A stretch of DNA of 19,813 nt from Chitinophaga pinensis (GTDB lineage Bacteria; Planctomycetota; Phycisphaerae; Phycisphaerales; SM1A02), in contig CALQCP020000016.1 in the NCBI GenBank assembly GCA_943329105.2, forward strand, positions 1 to 19,813, in the 5' to 3' direction. A program made the position numbers and the translations under genes. This document shows, piece by piece, positions 1-7,541 of the stretch (position 1 is its first letter; the number at the start of each line of letters is the position of its first letter). Under the pieces are notes generated by a model. The model was not told the DNA's origin. It was given only the letters and a program-made list of their open reading frames with translations, and ran no database searches.

Positions 1-105
1 AAGACTCGGGCGATTTTCATGGCGCCGGTGCGCTCACACCTTACTGTTAAGCAGGTTCGGAATTTCCCGACCACCCGGCCGCCCAGGCGCGTATTGATTC
101 GTCAG

Positions 106-1677
106 ATGACGTTACTCACCTACCCACTCTTCTCCTGCGCCGCGCTTGCAGCGGTCATGGTTGTTGCGCCCACAACGGGTGCTGCGCCGCCTGTGTTGGC
201 AACAGCGCCAGCGCTTGCAGTCGGTGCCGCGGACGAATGGGTGTGGGCCGCGGATCGCACGGGTGGATGGTCGAGCGACCATGTCATGGTGAAACTCGTA
301 GCCGGTGCACGCATCACTATTGACGTCAACCACATGGTGACTGTCACGCAAGCAAATGGACTCCGCGATGCCACGCTGACCAAGGTGCTCACGCAAATCG
401 GCGCAACGAGCGCCACGCGCGCATCCACGGTTGGCTTCAGTGATGCTGCGCGAGCCACCGCCCTTGGACTTGATCGCTGGCAATACATTTCTGTACCTGC
501 AGGCACCGCGACACCCGCGCTGATTGCTCGTCTCCAAGCTGCACGCGGCACCATTGAGATTGCGGAGTTAGACGTGATCGGTGGCATTGCGAGCGACGCA
601 CCCGCACCAACCGATCCGTACTACCCGCAATGCTGGGGGCTGGAGAACACTGGTCAAATCATCAACGGGCTTTCCGGATTGCCAGGCGCTGATGTCAGCG
701 CGCGCGCTGCGTGGCATGTGAGTACCGGTTCGGCATCGACCGTCATTGCCGTCATGGATAGCGGCATGACTGCACATGTTGACTTTGCGCCACGCATGAT
801 GGCCGGCTGGAATGTTCCGGCTGGCACCACTGATGTCGCCGACCAGTGCTCCGATCACGGCACGCACGTCGCTGGAATTGCCGCCGCTTCTGGCAACAAC
901 GGCGTAGCGATTGCTGGCCTTGATTGGCAGGCACGCATCATGCCGGTGGTTGTTCTGAGTGGTTGCACTGGCTACTCAAGTTGGCTTGCCGATGGCCTGG
1001 TATGGGCCACTGATCACGGCGCCAACATCATCAACATGAGCCTGCAATATTCCGTGGGCACGCAGTACCTGCATGACGCGGTGACGTACTCCATTGGTGG
1101 CGGCGCGCTGTTAGTGGCGTCATCTGGAAACACCGGCTTGGGTGGAGTGGCATGGCCAGCGCGCTGGGCGGAAGTGCTAGCGGTTGGATCGCTTGATGCG
1201 CTCGACTCTCCCGCGGGCTCAACCGCGATCGGACCAGAGGTTGACATTGCCGCACCGGGCGTCTCCATTCTCTCCTGCGTTGGCACCGAAAGCGTTGAGT
1301 TCAAGTCCGGCACCAGTATGGCCGCGCCGTTTGCAACCGGCACACTGTCACTGATGCGCGCAGTTGCGCCGAACGCTTCACCAACACAACTCATTGCATT
1401 GCTCGTGCAGTCATGCACTGATGTTTCGAATGCAGGCTTCGATGAACGCACCGGATGGGGACGAATTGATAGCGGCGTCGCAGTCCGACTCGCGCGCACC
1501 GCCGCCGGTGTGGGTGACCTGAATAAGGATGGCGTCATCAATGGCATCGATCTCGGCGAACTGCTGGGCCGCTGGGGCACCAGCGGTTATGACTGCGACG
1601 CTGACTTTGATGATGACGGCATCGTTGGTGGCGGCGACTTGGGGCGCCTGCTGAGCCGTTGGGGATCGGCGAGTTAA
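106..1677 (+). CDS. Secreted S8 (subtilisin-like) serine protease with C-terminal dockerin-like tag
   Basis: A secreted endopeptidase of the subtilase family. Numbered from the ATG at 106 (523 aa), it opens with a signal peptide (MTLLTYPLFSCAALAAVMVV, Ala-rich cleavage region). An N-terminal pro-region of roughly 170 residues ends in the DPYYPQCWGLENTGQ motif typical of fervidolysin-type subtilases. The catalytic triad is complete: Asp218 in VIAVMDSG, His251 in DHGTHVAG and Ser404 in SGTSMAAP. The oxyanion Asn342 sits in SSGNTG. Residues 470-523 form two calcium-loop repeats (DLNKDGVINGID and DFDDDGIVGGGD), each followed by LLxRWG. The same frame stays open to an ATG at 19, but that would add 29 Arg/Pro-rich residues before the signal peptide, so 106 is preferred; neither start has a clear ribosome binding site. 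The protease assignment is firm. The substrate and the role of the tag are unknown. Confidence 0.9.
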   Translation: MTLLTYPLFSCAALAAVMVVAPTTGAAPPVLATAPALAVGAADEWVWAADRTGGWSSDHVMVKLVAGARITIDVNHMVTVTQANGLRDATLTKVLTQIGATSATRASTVGFSDAARATALGLDRWQYISVPAGTATPALIARLQAARGTIEIAELDVIGGIASDAPAPTDPYYPQCWGLENTGQIINGLSGLPGADVSARAAWHVSTGSASTVIAVMDSGMTAHVDFAPRMMAGWNVPAGTTDVADQCSDHGTHVAGIAAASGNNGVAIAGLDWQARIMPVVVLSGCTGYSSWLADGLVWATDHGANIINMSLQYSVGTQYLHDAVTYSIGGGALLVASSGNTGLGGVAWPARWAEVLAVGSLDALDSPAGSTAIGPEVDIAAPGVSILSCVGTESVEFKSGTSMAAPFATGTLSLMRAVAPNASPTQLIALLVQSCTDVSNAGFDERTGWGRIDSGVAVRLARTAAGVGDLNKDGVINGIDLGELLGRWGTSGYDCDADFDDDGIVGGGDLGRLLSRWGSAS

Positions 1678-1682
1678 ATCAC

Positions 1683-1697
1683 CCGCTACCCGAGCGG
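1683..1697. terminator. Short GC hairpin between convergent genes (weak terminator candidate)
   Basis: The 20-base gap between the convergent protease and polyferredoxin genes is almost entirely one hairpin: CCGCT (1683-1687), loop ACCCG, AGCGG (1693-1697). There is no U-tract on either side and the stem is only 5 bp, so a termination role is only suggested by its position. Confidence 0.25.
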
Positions 1698-3680
1698 TCA
1701 ACCGCCTGATTCGGCAGGCCCGCGCTGCGCTTGGGCCTCTTCAAACATCGATCGAATGACCTCGGAGTTGGGCTCCAACTCCAGCGCGCGCGCGAACTCC
1801 GCCATCGCCTCGTCAAAGTGCTGCTGGCGCATGAGGCCGCGCGCGAGTGCGGCGTGGGCAAATCCATTGTTGGGAACCGCGCTGATGGTTTGCCGAATCA
1901 ATTCGACGCCCTCGTCAATTTCCAGTGGCATGGTTCCGCGCTCGACCAGCGCCAGCGATAGGCGCCGCATCGCAAGCAAATCGTTGGGACGTGCCGCAAG
2001 CCCTTGCCGAGCGCTCTGAATGACTCGCGCGTATTCACCTTCTTGATCAAGCCAGGTGATTTGTTCTTCACGCAAGCGCTGCCACTCCGGATGTGCGCCG
2101 AGGGCTTCGTCATACCAAGCAATGGCATCCGACGAACGTGATACGAACGAACGAATGATTCGACCGATGACCGCAGCAGACGCTTCATCGGCTCCATCGC
2201 GTTTCCATGAGCCGCGCACGAGGCGTTCGGCCGTTGGCATGTCCCGAATCGCTGCGCTCAAATAGGCGCGGCGCAGGTCAACTTGCCGCCATCCGGCTGG
2301 AATGATCGACCAACCTTCCGGTGCGGCTGCTACCAGCGCATAGAGCTGCAGCGCGCGTTCGGCGCTTTGCTGCATGGATGCTTCCGGCGCCTGCGCATCG
2401 GTGGAGAAGATGTATTCCGCTGGAAGAGTGACGCGCGCATCGGCGCGGTCTGCCAGCCAGGTGATGCCGTTCAGCAAGCCAACGTACGAAACGCTGGCGA
2501 GGAGCAGCGCGGCGGCGGCAAGCCAGGTGATGCCGGATGGCGCCAACTTACCCTTCAGGCGTAATCGCATTCCATGAAATGAAACCGAAGGATCGCGCAC
2601 GATCCGCCACGCTTTCCATGAAACAAACACCGTGCATGCTGCGATTCCCGATGCAAAGAGAAGTGGCACGCCGATGTAGATGCCGCGCACTGCAAAGAGC
2701 GTCAGCACACCAAGCAGCGCACACATAATTTCCTCTGTCCACGAAAGGTCCCACCGTCGCTCCGCTGCAGCCGCGGAGCGCGATGCAGTGCGATCAATCA
2801 GCACCGCTGGCTTGCCAATTCCAAAGCTCAGCGCTTCGTTCGGGCAGCTGCTGACGCAGTCCATGCACTTCATGCATCCGGCATCGACCACCATGCCAAA
2901 GTCTTTGATTTCTTCATGCACTCGAACGTTGCTGGTGCACACCGCGGTGCACACGCCGCATGAGTGGCAGCGATCATGATCAACCACAATGCGCATGGGC
3001 GCGAGTTCATCAACGGGAGCAAAGAACCCGCCGTACGGACATCCATAGGTGCAGTACCCCTTGGAGCCAAGGAGCCACACCACCAAGATGCCCGAGACAC
3101 ATACAAAGGGAATGCCCATGGCAAGGCCCGGGAAAGTTGCCCAGAAATCCTGCGTCATCACCTGCGTGGTGAAACCAGGCCAACGCAAGTCGGCCTGAAT
3201 CCACGGCGCAACAGCAAATCGATAGAACAGCGGCCACACAAACATGTACAGCGCCAGGCTGAGCGGCAACCACACCAACAGACGTGACCGAAATGGCTTG
3301 GGACGAATTCCGGCGCGGGCCAGCGCCCATGCTGTTGCGTCCTGAATGGCCACCCAGTGGCAGCCCCAACCGCAGAACCATCGTCCCAGCAGTGCGGTGG
3401 AAAGCAGCGCCACGCCAAAGAAGATCGCGCCCACCGTGATGATGCCGTCCTTCACGGTCTGCATCGATTCACTTGGCTCGATGGGCGCCAACGTGGTGCC
3501 AAGCGCAAGCCACTGCACCAGGTGCCCAATCATGAAGAGCCACACGCCGGCGAGCACCGCGGCGCGCACCCAACCCCGGCGTGATCCGAACGATGTTCGG
3601 TGCGGCGCACTGGCTGAGGGAAGTACCGGAAGCGCGATCGAAACGGGTCGATCGGTGGTTCGTGGGGTGCAGGAGTCCAT
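1698..3680 (-). CDS. Membrane-bound NapH/CcoG-like polyferredoxin fused to C-terminal TPR repeats
   Basis: An integral membrane iron-sulfur protein, probably carrying electrons at the cytoplasmic membrane. From the ATG at 3680 (660 aa) it has a first membrane helix at about 37-60 and a second at about 80-100 running into CGWGC (C103, C107). Further helices at about 134-157 and 186-205 lead to the second pair, CTYGCP (C210, C214). Two classic 4Fe-4S motifs follow: C238-x2-C-x2-C-x3-C248 and C269-x2-C-x2-C-x3-C279-P. More helices lie around 310-360 and 380-410. The C-terminal third is helical, with TPR-like repeats (e.g. NNGFAHAALARGLMRQQHF). The first cluster has His where the family usually has Pro (CGWxCP). 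No partner oxidoreductase is nearby. The frame is open to an ATG at 3734, but a plausible promoter -10 covers that codon. The family is certain at the level of 4Fe-4S membrane protein; the electron donor and acceptor are unknown. Confidence 0.82.
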   Translation of the reverse strand: MDSCTPRTTDRPVSIALPVLPSASAPHRTSFGSRRGWVRAAVLAGVWLFMIGHLVQWLALGTTLAPIEPSESMQTVKDGIITVGAIFFGVALLSTALLGRWFCGWGCHWVAIQDATAWALARAGIRPKPFRSRLLVWLPLSLALYMFVWPLFYRFAVAPWIQADLRWPGFTTQVMTQDFWATFPGLAMGIPFVCVSGILVVWLLGSKGYCTYGCPYGGFFAPVDELAPMRIVVDHDRCHSCGVCTAVCTSNVRVHEEIKDFGMVVDAGCMKCMDCVSSCPNEALSFGIGKPAVLIDRTASRSAAAAERRWDLSWTEEIMCALLGVLTLFAVRGIYIGVPLLFASGIAACTVFVSWKAWRIVRDPSVSFHGMRLRLKGKLAPSGITWLAAAALLLASVSYVGLLNGITWLADRADARVTLPAEYIFSTDAQAPEASMQQSAERALQLYALVAAAPEGWSIIPAGWRQVDLRRAYLSAAIRDMPTAERLVRGSWKRDGADEASAAVIGRIIRSFVSRSSDAIAWYDEALGAHPEWQRLREEQITWLDQEGEYARVIQSARQGLAARPNDLLAMRRLSLALVERGTMPLEIDEGVELIRQTISAVPNNGFAHAALARGLMRQQHFDEAMAEFARALELEPNSEVIRSMFEEAQAQRGPAESGG

Positions 3681-3731
3681 CGCTCGGGGAATCGTACGCC
3701 GTACTGGATGCGGGGACTGCCAACTACGGGC

Positions 3732-3760
3732 CATATACTCCGCTGCTCTCGCAATGGAAA
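3732..3760 (-). promoter_or_regulatory. Candidate promoter of the polyferredoxin gene
   Basis: Read on the minus strand, TTTCCA (3755-3760) and TATATG (3732-3737) are separated by 17 bases, a good sigma-70-like geometry. It would start transcription near 3725, between the two possible start codons (3734 and 3680), which favours the ATG at 3680. The -35 overlaps the dnaJ-like start codon on the other strand. Confidence 0.4.
3734..3739 (+). promoter_or_regulatory. Candidate -10 box of the DnaJ-type gene
   Basis: TATACT at 3734-3739 matches five of six bases of TATAAT and lies 14 bases before the ATG at 3754, implying a leader of only about 8 bases. No convincing -35 is seen 16-18 bases upstream. 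It overlaps the -10 of the divergent polyferredoxin gene. Confidence 0.35.
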
Positions 3761-4740
3761 GTGATCTTTACAAGCTCCTTGGCGTTTCCAAGACCGCCAG
3801 CGCGGATGACCTGAAGAAGGCCCATCGCGGGCTGGTGCGCAAGTTTCATCCCGACGTCAACAAGGAACCGGGTGCTGACGCACGCTTCAAGGAAATCCAA
3901 GAGGCATATGACATTCTTACGGATCCTGAAAAGCGCAAGATGTATGACCAGTTTGGCATTGCTGGTGTGAAGAGTGGACCGACCGGCGCCGGCGGTGGCG
4001 CGCGCGGTGCTGCGGGTGGTGATCCGTTTGGCGGCGCTGGACCATTTGGTGGCGGCGCTGGCGGCGGCGGTCAGTCATGGCAGAACGTTGATCCATCCAC
4101 TTTCGAAGATGTCTTTGGGTCAATGTTTGGGCGCGGCGGACCACGCAGTGCGCGCGGACGTGGCTTCGGTGGATTCGAAGGCGACGAAGAAGACGAAGCA
4201 CCGCAGCCAGGAAGAAACGCACCCGCTTCGGAGACCATCGACTTCACCACGGCGGTGCTGGGCGGAACGCGGTCGTTCCGGCTTGAAGGCGAGTCGATCG
4301 AAGTGCGCATTCCCGCGGGCATTGCCAGCGGAACGAAACTGGCTGTCCGTGGCAAAGGTGGAGTGAGCGCGGGGGGCGGTCCACGTGGCGACCTGATCAT
4401 CACGATTCATGTTTCGCCGCACCCGTGGTTCCGCCGTGAAGGCGACGACATCTTGATGGATGTACCGGTGACGATTGCCGAAGCCGCGCTGGGTACCACC
4501 GTGCGTGTGCCACTGATTACTGGCAGTGTGCAACTCAAGGTTCCTGCCGGCGTGAAGAGTGGCCAGCACCTCCGGGTGAAAGGCAAAGGTATTCAGCCCG
4601 CCAAGGGAAACCCTGGGGATTTCCATGCGGTGATTCAGATTGAAGCACCCAAGGAACTTGATGCAGCGGCGCGTGAACTGCTTGAGAAGTTGGCGGCATC
4701 ACTGCCGAACCCGCGCACTGGCGCGCAGTGGAATCAGTAA
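3754..4740 (+). CDS. DnaJ-type co-chaperone without zinc finger (CbpA-like)
   Basis: A J-domain co-chaperone that would stimulate the ATPase of an Hsp70 (DnaK) and deliver unfolded substrate. The 328-aa protein starts MESDLYKLLGV. The J domain covers residues 4-67 with the essential HPD motif at 32-34 (KFHPDVN). A Gly/Phe-rich linker follows at about 70-130. Two beta-rich C-terminal substrate-binding domains extend from about 160 to 325 (IDFTTAVLGG, VRIPAGIASGTKLAVRGKG, VPAGVKSGQHLRVKGKG). The CxxCxGxG zinc repeats of class I DnaJ are absent, so this is the class II/CbpA type and may not be the main DnaJ. The same frame extends upstream to 3346, but that part is antisense to the polyferredoxin gene and the J domain begins at 3754. 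It diverges from the polyferredoxin gene and converges on the PH-domain gene. Confidence 0.92.
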   Translation: MESDLYKLLGVSKTASADDLKKAHRGLVRKFHPDVNKEPGADARFKEIQEAYDILTDPEKRKMYDQFGIAGVKSGPTGAGGGARGAAGGDPFGGAGPFGGGAGGGGQSWQNVDPSTFEDVFGSMFGRGGPRSARGRGFGGFEGDEEDEAPQPGRNAPASETIDFTTAVLGGTRSFRLEGESIEVRIPAGIASGTKLAVRGKGGVSAGGGPRGDLIITIHVSPHPWFRREGDDILMDVPVTIAEAALGTTVRVPLITGSVQLKVPAGVKSGQHLRVKGKGIQPAKGNPGDFHAVIQIEAPKELDAAARELLEKLAASLPNPRTGAQWNQ

Positions 4741-4762
4741 ACCATTCAATCGGGGCGTCACC

Positions 4763-5308
4763 TCAGCGGCGATAGCGGCGGCGCGTTTCTTCAATGAGCG
4801 CGAGCACTTCTGCGGCATTAGAAATCATGACCCACGCGGCGTCGTAGTGCCCTTCGTGTCGTGAGCTGAAGGTAATGGTGCCAGAACGGAGCGCGCGGTC
4901 GATGCGCGTTTGCAGCAGTTCCACGCGTTGCAGGGCGTTCAAGTTTGCGGAATACACGGTGGGCGCCAAGACGCCGCGCCGGCGTAACACGCGACGGTCG
5001 GTCAGTACATAGACGCGACTGGCCCAATCAGCGCCCGCAGCGCCGATACGCGCACAGATGAGTACTGCCCCTGCCTGAAGCACCAGCCATTCCCATGAGT
5101 GCTGCGCCCATCCGGCGGATGCTGCAGCGAGCAACGTGATGACGGTTAACACCGATACGCCACGAGCAGAGCGCAGCGCAATCCACGCCAGACTTGGGCG
5201 CCACACGCCAACAATGATCTCGCTTGGCTCCAGCATCGACGCCGCGAAGAGCGGGATACCAGCCTCGTCGAGCGCAGTGGCCGCAAACGACGTGCGCTCC
5301 GATTTCAC
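4763..5308 (-). CDS. PH-domain (bPH2/DUF304-like) membrane protein
   Basis: A 181-aa protein with a bacterial pleckstrin-homology-like domain. Residues around 28-40 read EPSEIIVGVWRPS. Two hydrophobic segments follow (about 50-65 and 70-90). The diagnostic YVLTDRRVLRRRGVL motif then leads into the beta-rich PH-like fold (LQRVELLQTRIDRALRSGTI, TITFSS, ending in an amphipathic helix). Such proteins are membrane-associated with poorly known roles. The start is a GTG at 5308 that overlaps the TGA stop of hpt (GTGA, 4 bases), so the two are almost certainly translationally coupled. It is the last gene of the GGDEF-gatB-hpt cluster and has no obvious terminator in the 22 bases before the convergent DnaJ-type gene. 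The family call rests on the YxLTDRR motif. No substrate or partner can be inferred. Confidence 0.75.
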   Translation of the reverse strand: MKSERTSFAATALDEAGIPLFAASMLEPSEIIVGVWRPSLAWIALRSARGVSVLTVITLLAAASAGWAQHSWEWLVLQAGAVLICARIGAAGADWASRVYVLTDRRVLRRRGVLAPTVYSANLNALQRVELLQTRIDRALRSGTITFSSRHEGHYDAAWVMISNAAEVLALIEETRRRYRR

Positions 5309-5871
5309 GGCGCGCTCGCTGCTGGATGAAGGATGCGCACCTCCGGGAGGTTGCGGAAGCAGCCATCAAAGTCGAGGCCGTAACCAACAACGAATTCATC
5401 GGGGACATCAAAGCCAACAAACTCGCACTTGGTAGCAAGTGCGCTTGGAATGGTCTTGCGGAGAAGCACTGCGGTGGCGAATCGTGCCGGATGCTGAGCC
5501 TCAAATTGCTCGCGCAGGAAGTTCAACGTGCGGCCAGAATCCAGCACATCATCAATCACCAATACGCGACGCCCCTGCAGTTTGGCGGGCAGTTCACCAA
5601 GTGGACGAACGCCCTGACTGGTCGTGGCATCGCCCGGGTAACTGGAGACGGTGGCAAGCGTGATGCGCATGCGCACTGGCATGTGTCGCACTAAATCGGC
5701 AGCAAAGATGAACGCGCCGGTCATCACTGGAACGATCACCACATCGTCGTCGCCTTCGCCCATCCACGCGACGATCTCGCGGGCGAGCGCAGGAATACGC
5801 GCGGCGATTGCTTCAGCGGACACCACTACTGTTCCAAGTGTGGCACGCGCGGCAGGAGATTCACCATTCAT
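5305..5871 (-). CDS. hpt: Hypoxanthine(-guanine) phosphoribosyltransferase
   Basis: A cytoplasmic purine salvage enzyme that joins hypoxanthine or guanine with PRPP to give IMP or GMP plus pyrophosphate. From the ATG at 5871 it is 188 aa, the usual size for the bacterial enzyme. The PRPP-binding motif is at about 103-116 (VLVIDDVLDSGRTL, acidic pair D107-D108). The flexible-loop region has SSYPGDATTSQG. The purine-side motif is FVGFDVPDEFVVGYGLDFDG near the C-terminus, characteristic of Hpt rather than other phosphoribosyltransferases. A TTG at 5874 precedes the ATG directly, but the ATG is preferred: the gatB stop overlaps it by one base (TGATG), with GAGAGG about 8 bases upstream as a ribosome binding site. 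Its last codon overlaps the GTG of the PH-domain gene. The assignment is firm. Confidence 0.93.
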   Translation of the reverse strand: MNGESPAARATLGTVVVSAEAIAARIPALAREIVAWMGEGDDDVVIVPVMTGAFIFAADLVRHMPVRMRITLATVSSYPGDATTSQGVRPLGELPAKLQGRRVLVIDDVLDSGRTLNFLREQFEAQHPARFATAVLLRKTIPSALATKCEFVGFDVPDEFVVGYGLDFDGCFRNLPEVRILHPAASAP

Positions 5872-7397
5872 CAAGAGACCTCTCTTAATTTGGAAACAAT
5901 CCGTTCATTGACGGTCTTGGCATCAACAGCACCGCCGGCGAGTTTCATGACTGCGCCAACAATTCGACCAATGGCATTCATCTTTCCAGCGCGCACGTCA
6001 TCGGCAGCCTGCGCGTTTGCGGCGACTGCTTGTGCGATCCATCCATCAAGTGCGGCGTCATCGCGCACTACTAAAAGACCGGCGCGCGCTGCTGCATCGG
6101 CGGCAGTATCCGAAGTGCCAGCCAGGGCATTCACCAGCGCATCAACATTCTGTGCACCCAGCGAACCAGACTCGCGCAGCGTCACGATGCCAGCCACCTG
6201 CTGCGGCGAAAGTCCCGCGCGATGCAAGCCAACGCCCTGCTCATTAGCGCGCTTTCCTAGCTGATTCAAGAGGAATTTCCCAGCCGCGTACCCCGCCTTG
6301 GCGGTGCCACCGAGCGCGGCGACGCACGCTTCAAAGAAGTGGCACGGGTCGCGGTCTTCCACCAGTGATGCGGCGTCTTTCTCTTCCAGGCCGTACACGC
6401 CCACGTACCGCGCGCGGCGTGCGAGTGGTAACTCCGGCACTTCCGCCTGCACGCGTGCGAGCCATGCATCGTCCACGACAACGGGGACCAAGTCTGGGTC
6501 AGGGAAATATCGATAGTCGTGCGCGTCTTCCTTCTCGCGCTGCAGCACGGTGACGCACTTGACATCGTCCCAACCGCGCGTGCTATTGGCACCGGGGCCC
6601 ATGACTTTGCCGTCTTCACGCCAACGCGTCACTTGCGCCTCAGTCTCAAATTCAATAGCGCCACGCAAGGCCTTGAAGGAATTGAGATTCTTTACTTCAA
6701 CAATCGGCGTCTTTACTTCTGTGCCATCGGCAAGCTCAAGGATGACGTTGATGTTGGGTTCGAAGCGCATGTGGCCCTTCTGCATGATTCCCTCAGTCAC
6801 ACCAAGGAATCGGCATACCCCGCGCAGCTCTTGCGCAAATGCAACTACATCTGCTGCACAATCAAAATCTGGTGCAGTGACCACTTCCAAGAGCGGCGTG
6901 CCCGCGCGATTGAGATCCACCAGCGAACCTTCATAATGATGCCCACCCGGCAATTCGTGGCCGAGCTTGCCCGTGTCCTCTTCAAGGTGCGCACGAATGA
7001 TTCCAATGCGGCGCGTTCCGCCGGCTGGCACTGGCAATTCAAACGCGCCGTCATGACAGAGCGGCAGGTCATATTGACTGATCTGATACCCCTTGGGAAG
7101 ATCGGGGTAGTAGTAGTTCTTGCGATCCCACTTGGAGCGGCGCGCAATGTTGCAACCGAGCGCTAGGCCCACCATCATGCTCATCTCCACCGCACGCAGG
7201 TTCATGACTGGCAGCGTGCCAGGCAGAGCGGCTACGGTTGGAGTCACCAGCGAGTTGGGTTCGCGGTCGTAGAACTCTGGGTTGCCAGGACTACCGGCAC
7301 GCGCAAACATCTTGCTGCGCGTGGCGAGTTCAATGTGGATTTCAAGACCAACTTTGAGGCGGACGCTCTTGATGGCCACGGGTGCTGCAGCGGGCAT
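5871..7397 (-). CDS. gatB: Asp-tRNA(Asn)/Glu-tRNA(Gln) amidotransferase subunit B
   Basis: Subunit B of the GatCAB amidotransferase, which converts mischarged Glu-tRNA(Gln) and/or Asp-tRNA(Asn) to the amidated forms. GatB binds the tRNA and activates the carboxylate with ATP. The 508-aa product is slightly longer than the usual 470-500. It carries the family signatures in order: KVGLEIHIEL (about 12-21), YYYPDLPKGYQISQYD (about 93-108), HLEEDTGK and SLVDLNRAGTPLLEVV in the catalytic cradle, the DYRYFPDPDLVPV strand, and a helical tail domain from about 360 (GKFLLNQLGKRANEQG to the YqeY-like end). The start is the ATG at 7397, 33 bases after the end of the GGDEF reading frame; the stop overlaps the hpt ATG. 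gatA and gatC are not in the window. Confidence 0.95.
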   Translation of the reverse strand: MPAAAPVAIKSVRLKVGLEIHIELATRSKMFARAGSPGNPEFYDREPNSLVTPTVAALPGTLPVMNLRAVEMSMMVGLALGCNIARRSKWDRKNYYYPDLPKGYQISQYDLPLCHDGAFELPVPAGGTRRIGIIRAHLEEDTGKLGHELPGGHHYEGSLVDLNRAGTPLLEVVTAPDFDCAADVVAFAQELRGVCRFLGVTEGIMQKGHMRFEPNINVILELADGTEVKTPIVEVKNLNSFKALRGAIEFETEAQVTRWREDGKVMGPGANSTRGWDDVKCVTVLQREKEDAHDYRYFPDPDLVPVVVDDAWLARVQAEVPELPLARRARYVGVYGLEEKDAASLVEDRDPCHFFEACVAALGGTAKAGYAAGKFLLNQLGKRANEQGVGLHRAGLSPQQVAGIVTLRESGSLGAQNVDALVNALAGTSDTAADAAARAGLLVVRDDAALDGWIAQAVAANAQAADDVRAGKMNAIGRIVGAVMKLAGGAVDAKTVNERIVSKLREVS

Positions 7398-7430
7398 CGG
7401 CGGATCATACGGATGCGCCGCAGGGGCGAT

Positions 7431-7541
7431 TCACGCGGATCCAACGGTGGCGGGCGCTGCGAAGACGCAATCGCGACCATTCCGCTTTGCGTCATAGAGC
7501 GCACCGTCGGCGCGGGTCAGTAGCAGGCTGATGTCCGTTTT
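7431..7541 (-). pseudogene. Out-of-frame C-terminal end of the GGDEF domain
   Basis: These 36 codons in a different minus-strand frame encode KTDISLLLTRADGALYDAKR followed by NGRDCVFAAP and a TGA at 7431. This is the normal final helix and strand of a GGDEF domain (family pattern: LL.RADxALYxAKxxGRN). It continues the GGDEF gene exactly where that gene's own frame runs to a stop (CY*, 7517). The switch is a -1 shift at a four-A run on the minus strand (7538-7541); a fifth A there would restore one open frame from 8488 to 7431. This is either a real frameshift or a base lost in sequencing or assembly. Confidence 0.8.

Noticed and set aside
3346..3753. 136-residue N-terminal extension of the DnaJ-type protein
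   Set aside because: It overlaps the polyferredoxin gene on the opposite strand, and the J domain starts within four residues of the ATG at 3754.
5872..5874. TTG start for hpt
   Set aside because: The adjacent ATG at 5871 has better spacing to the GAGAGG site and is the commoner start codon.
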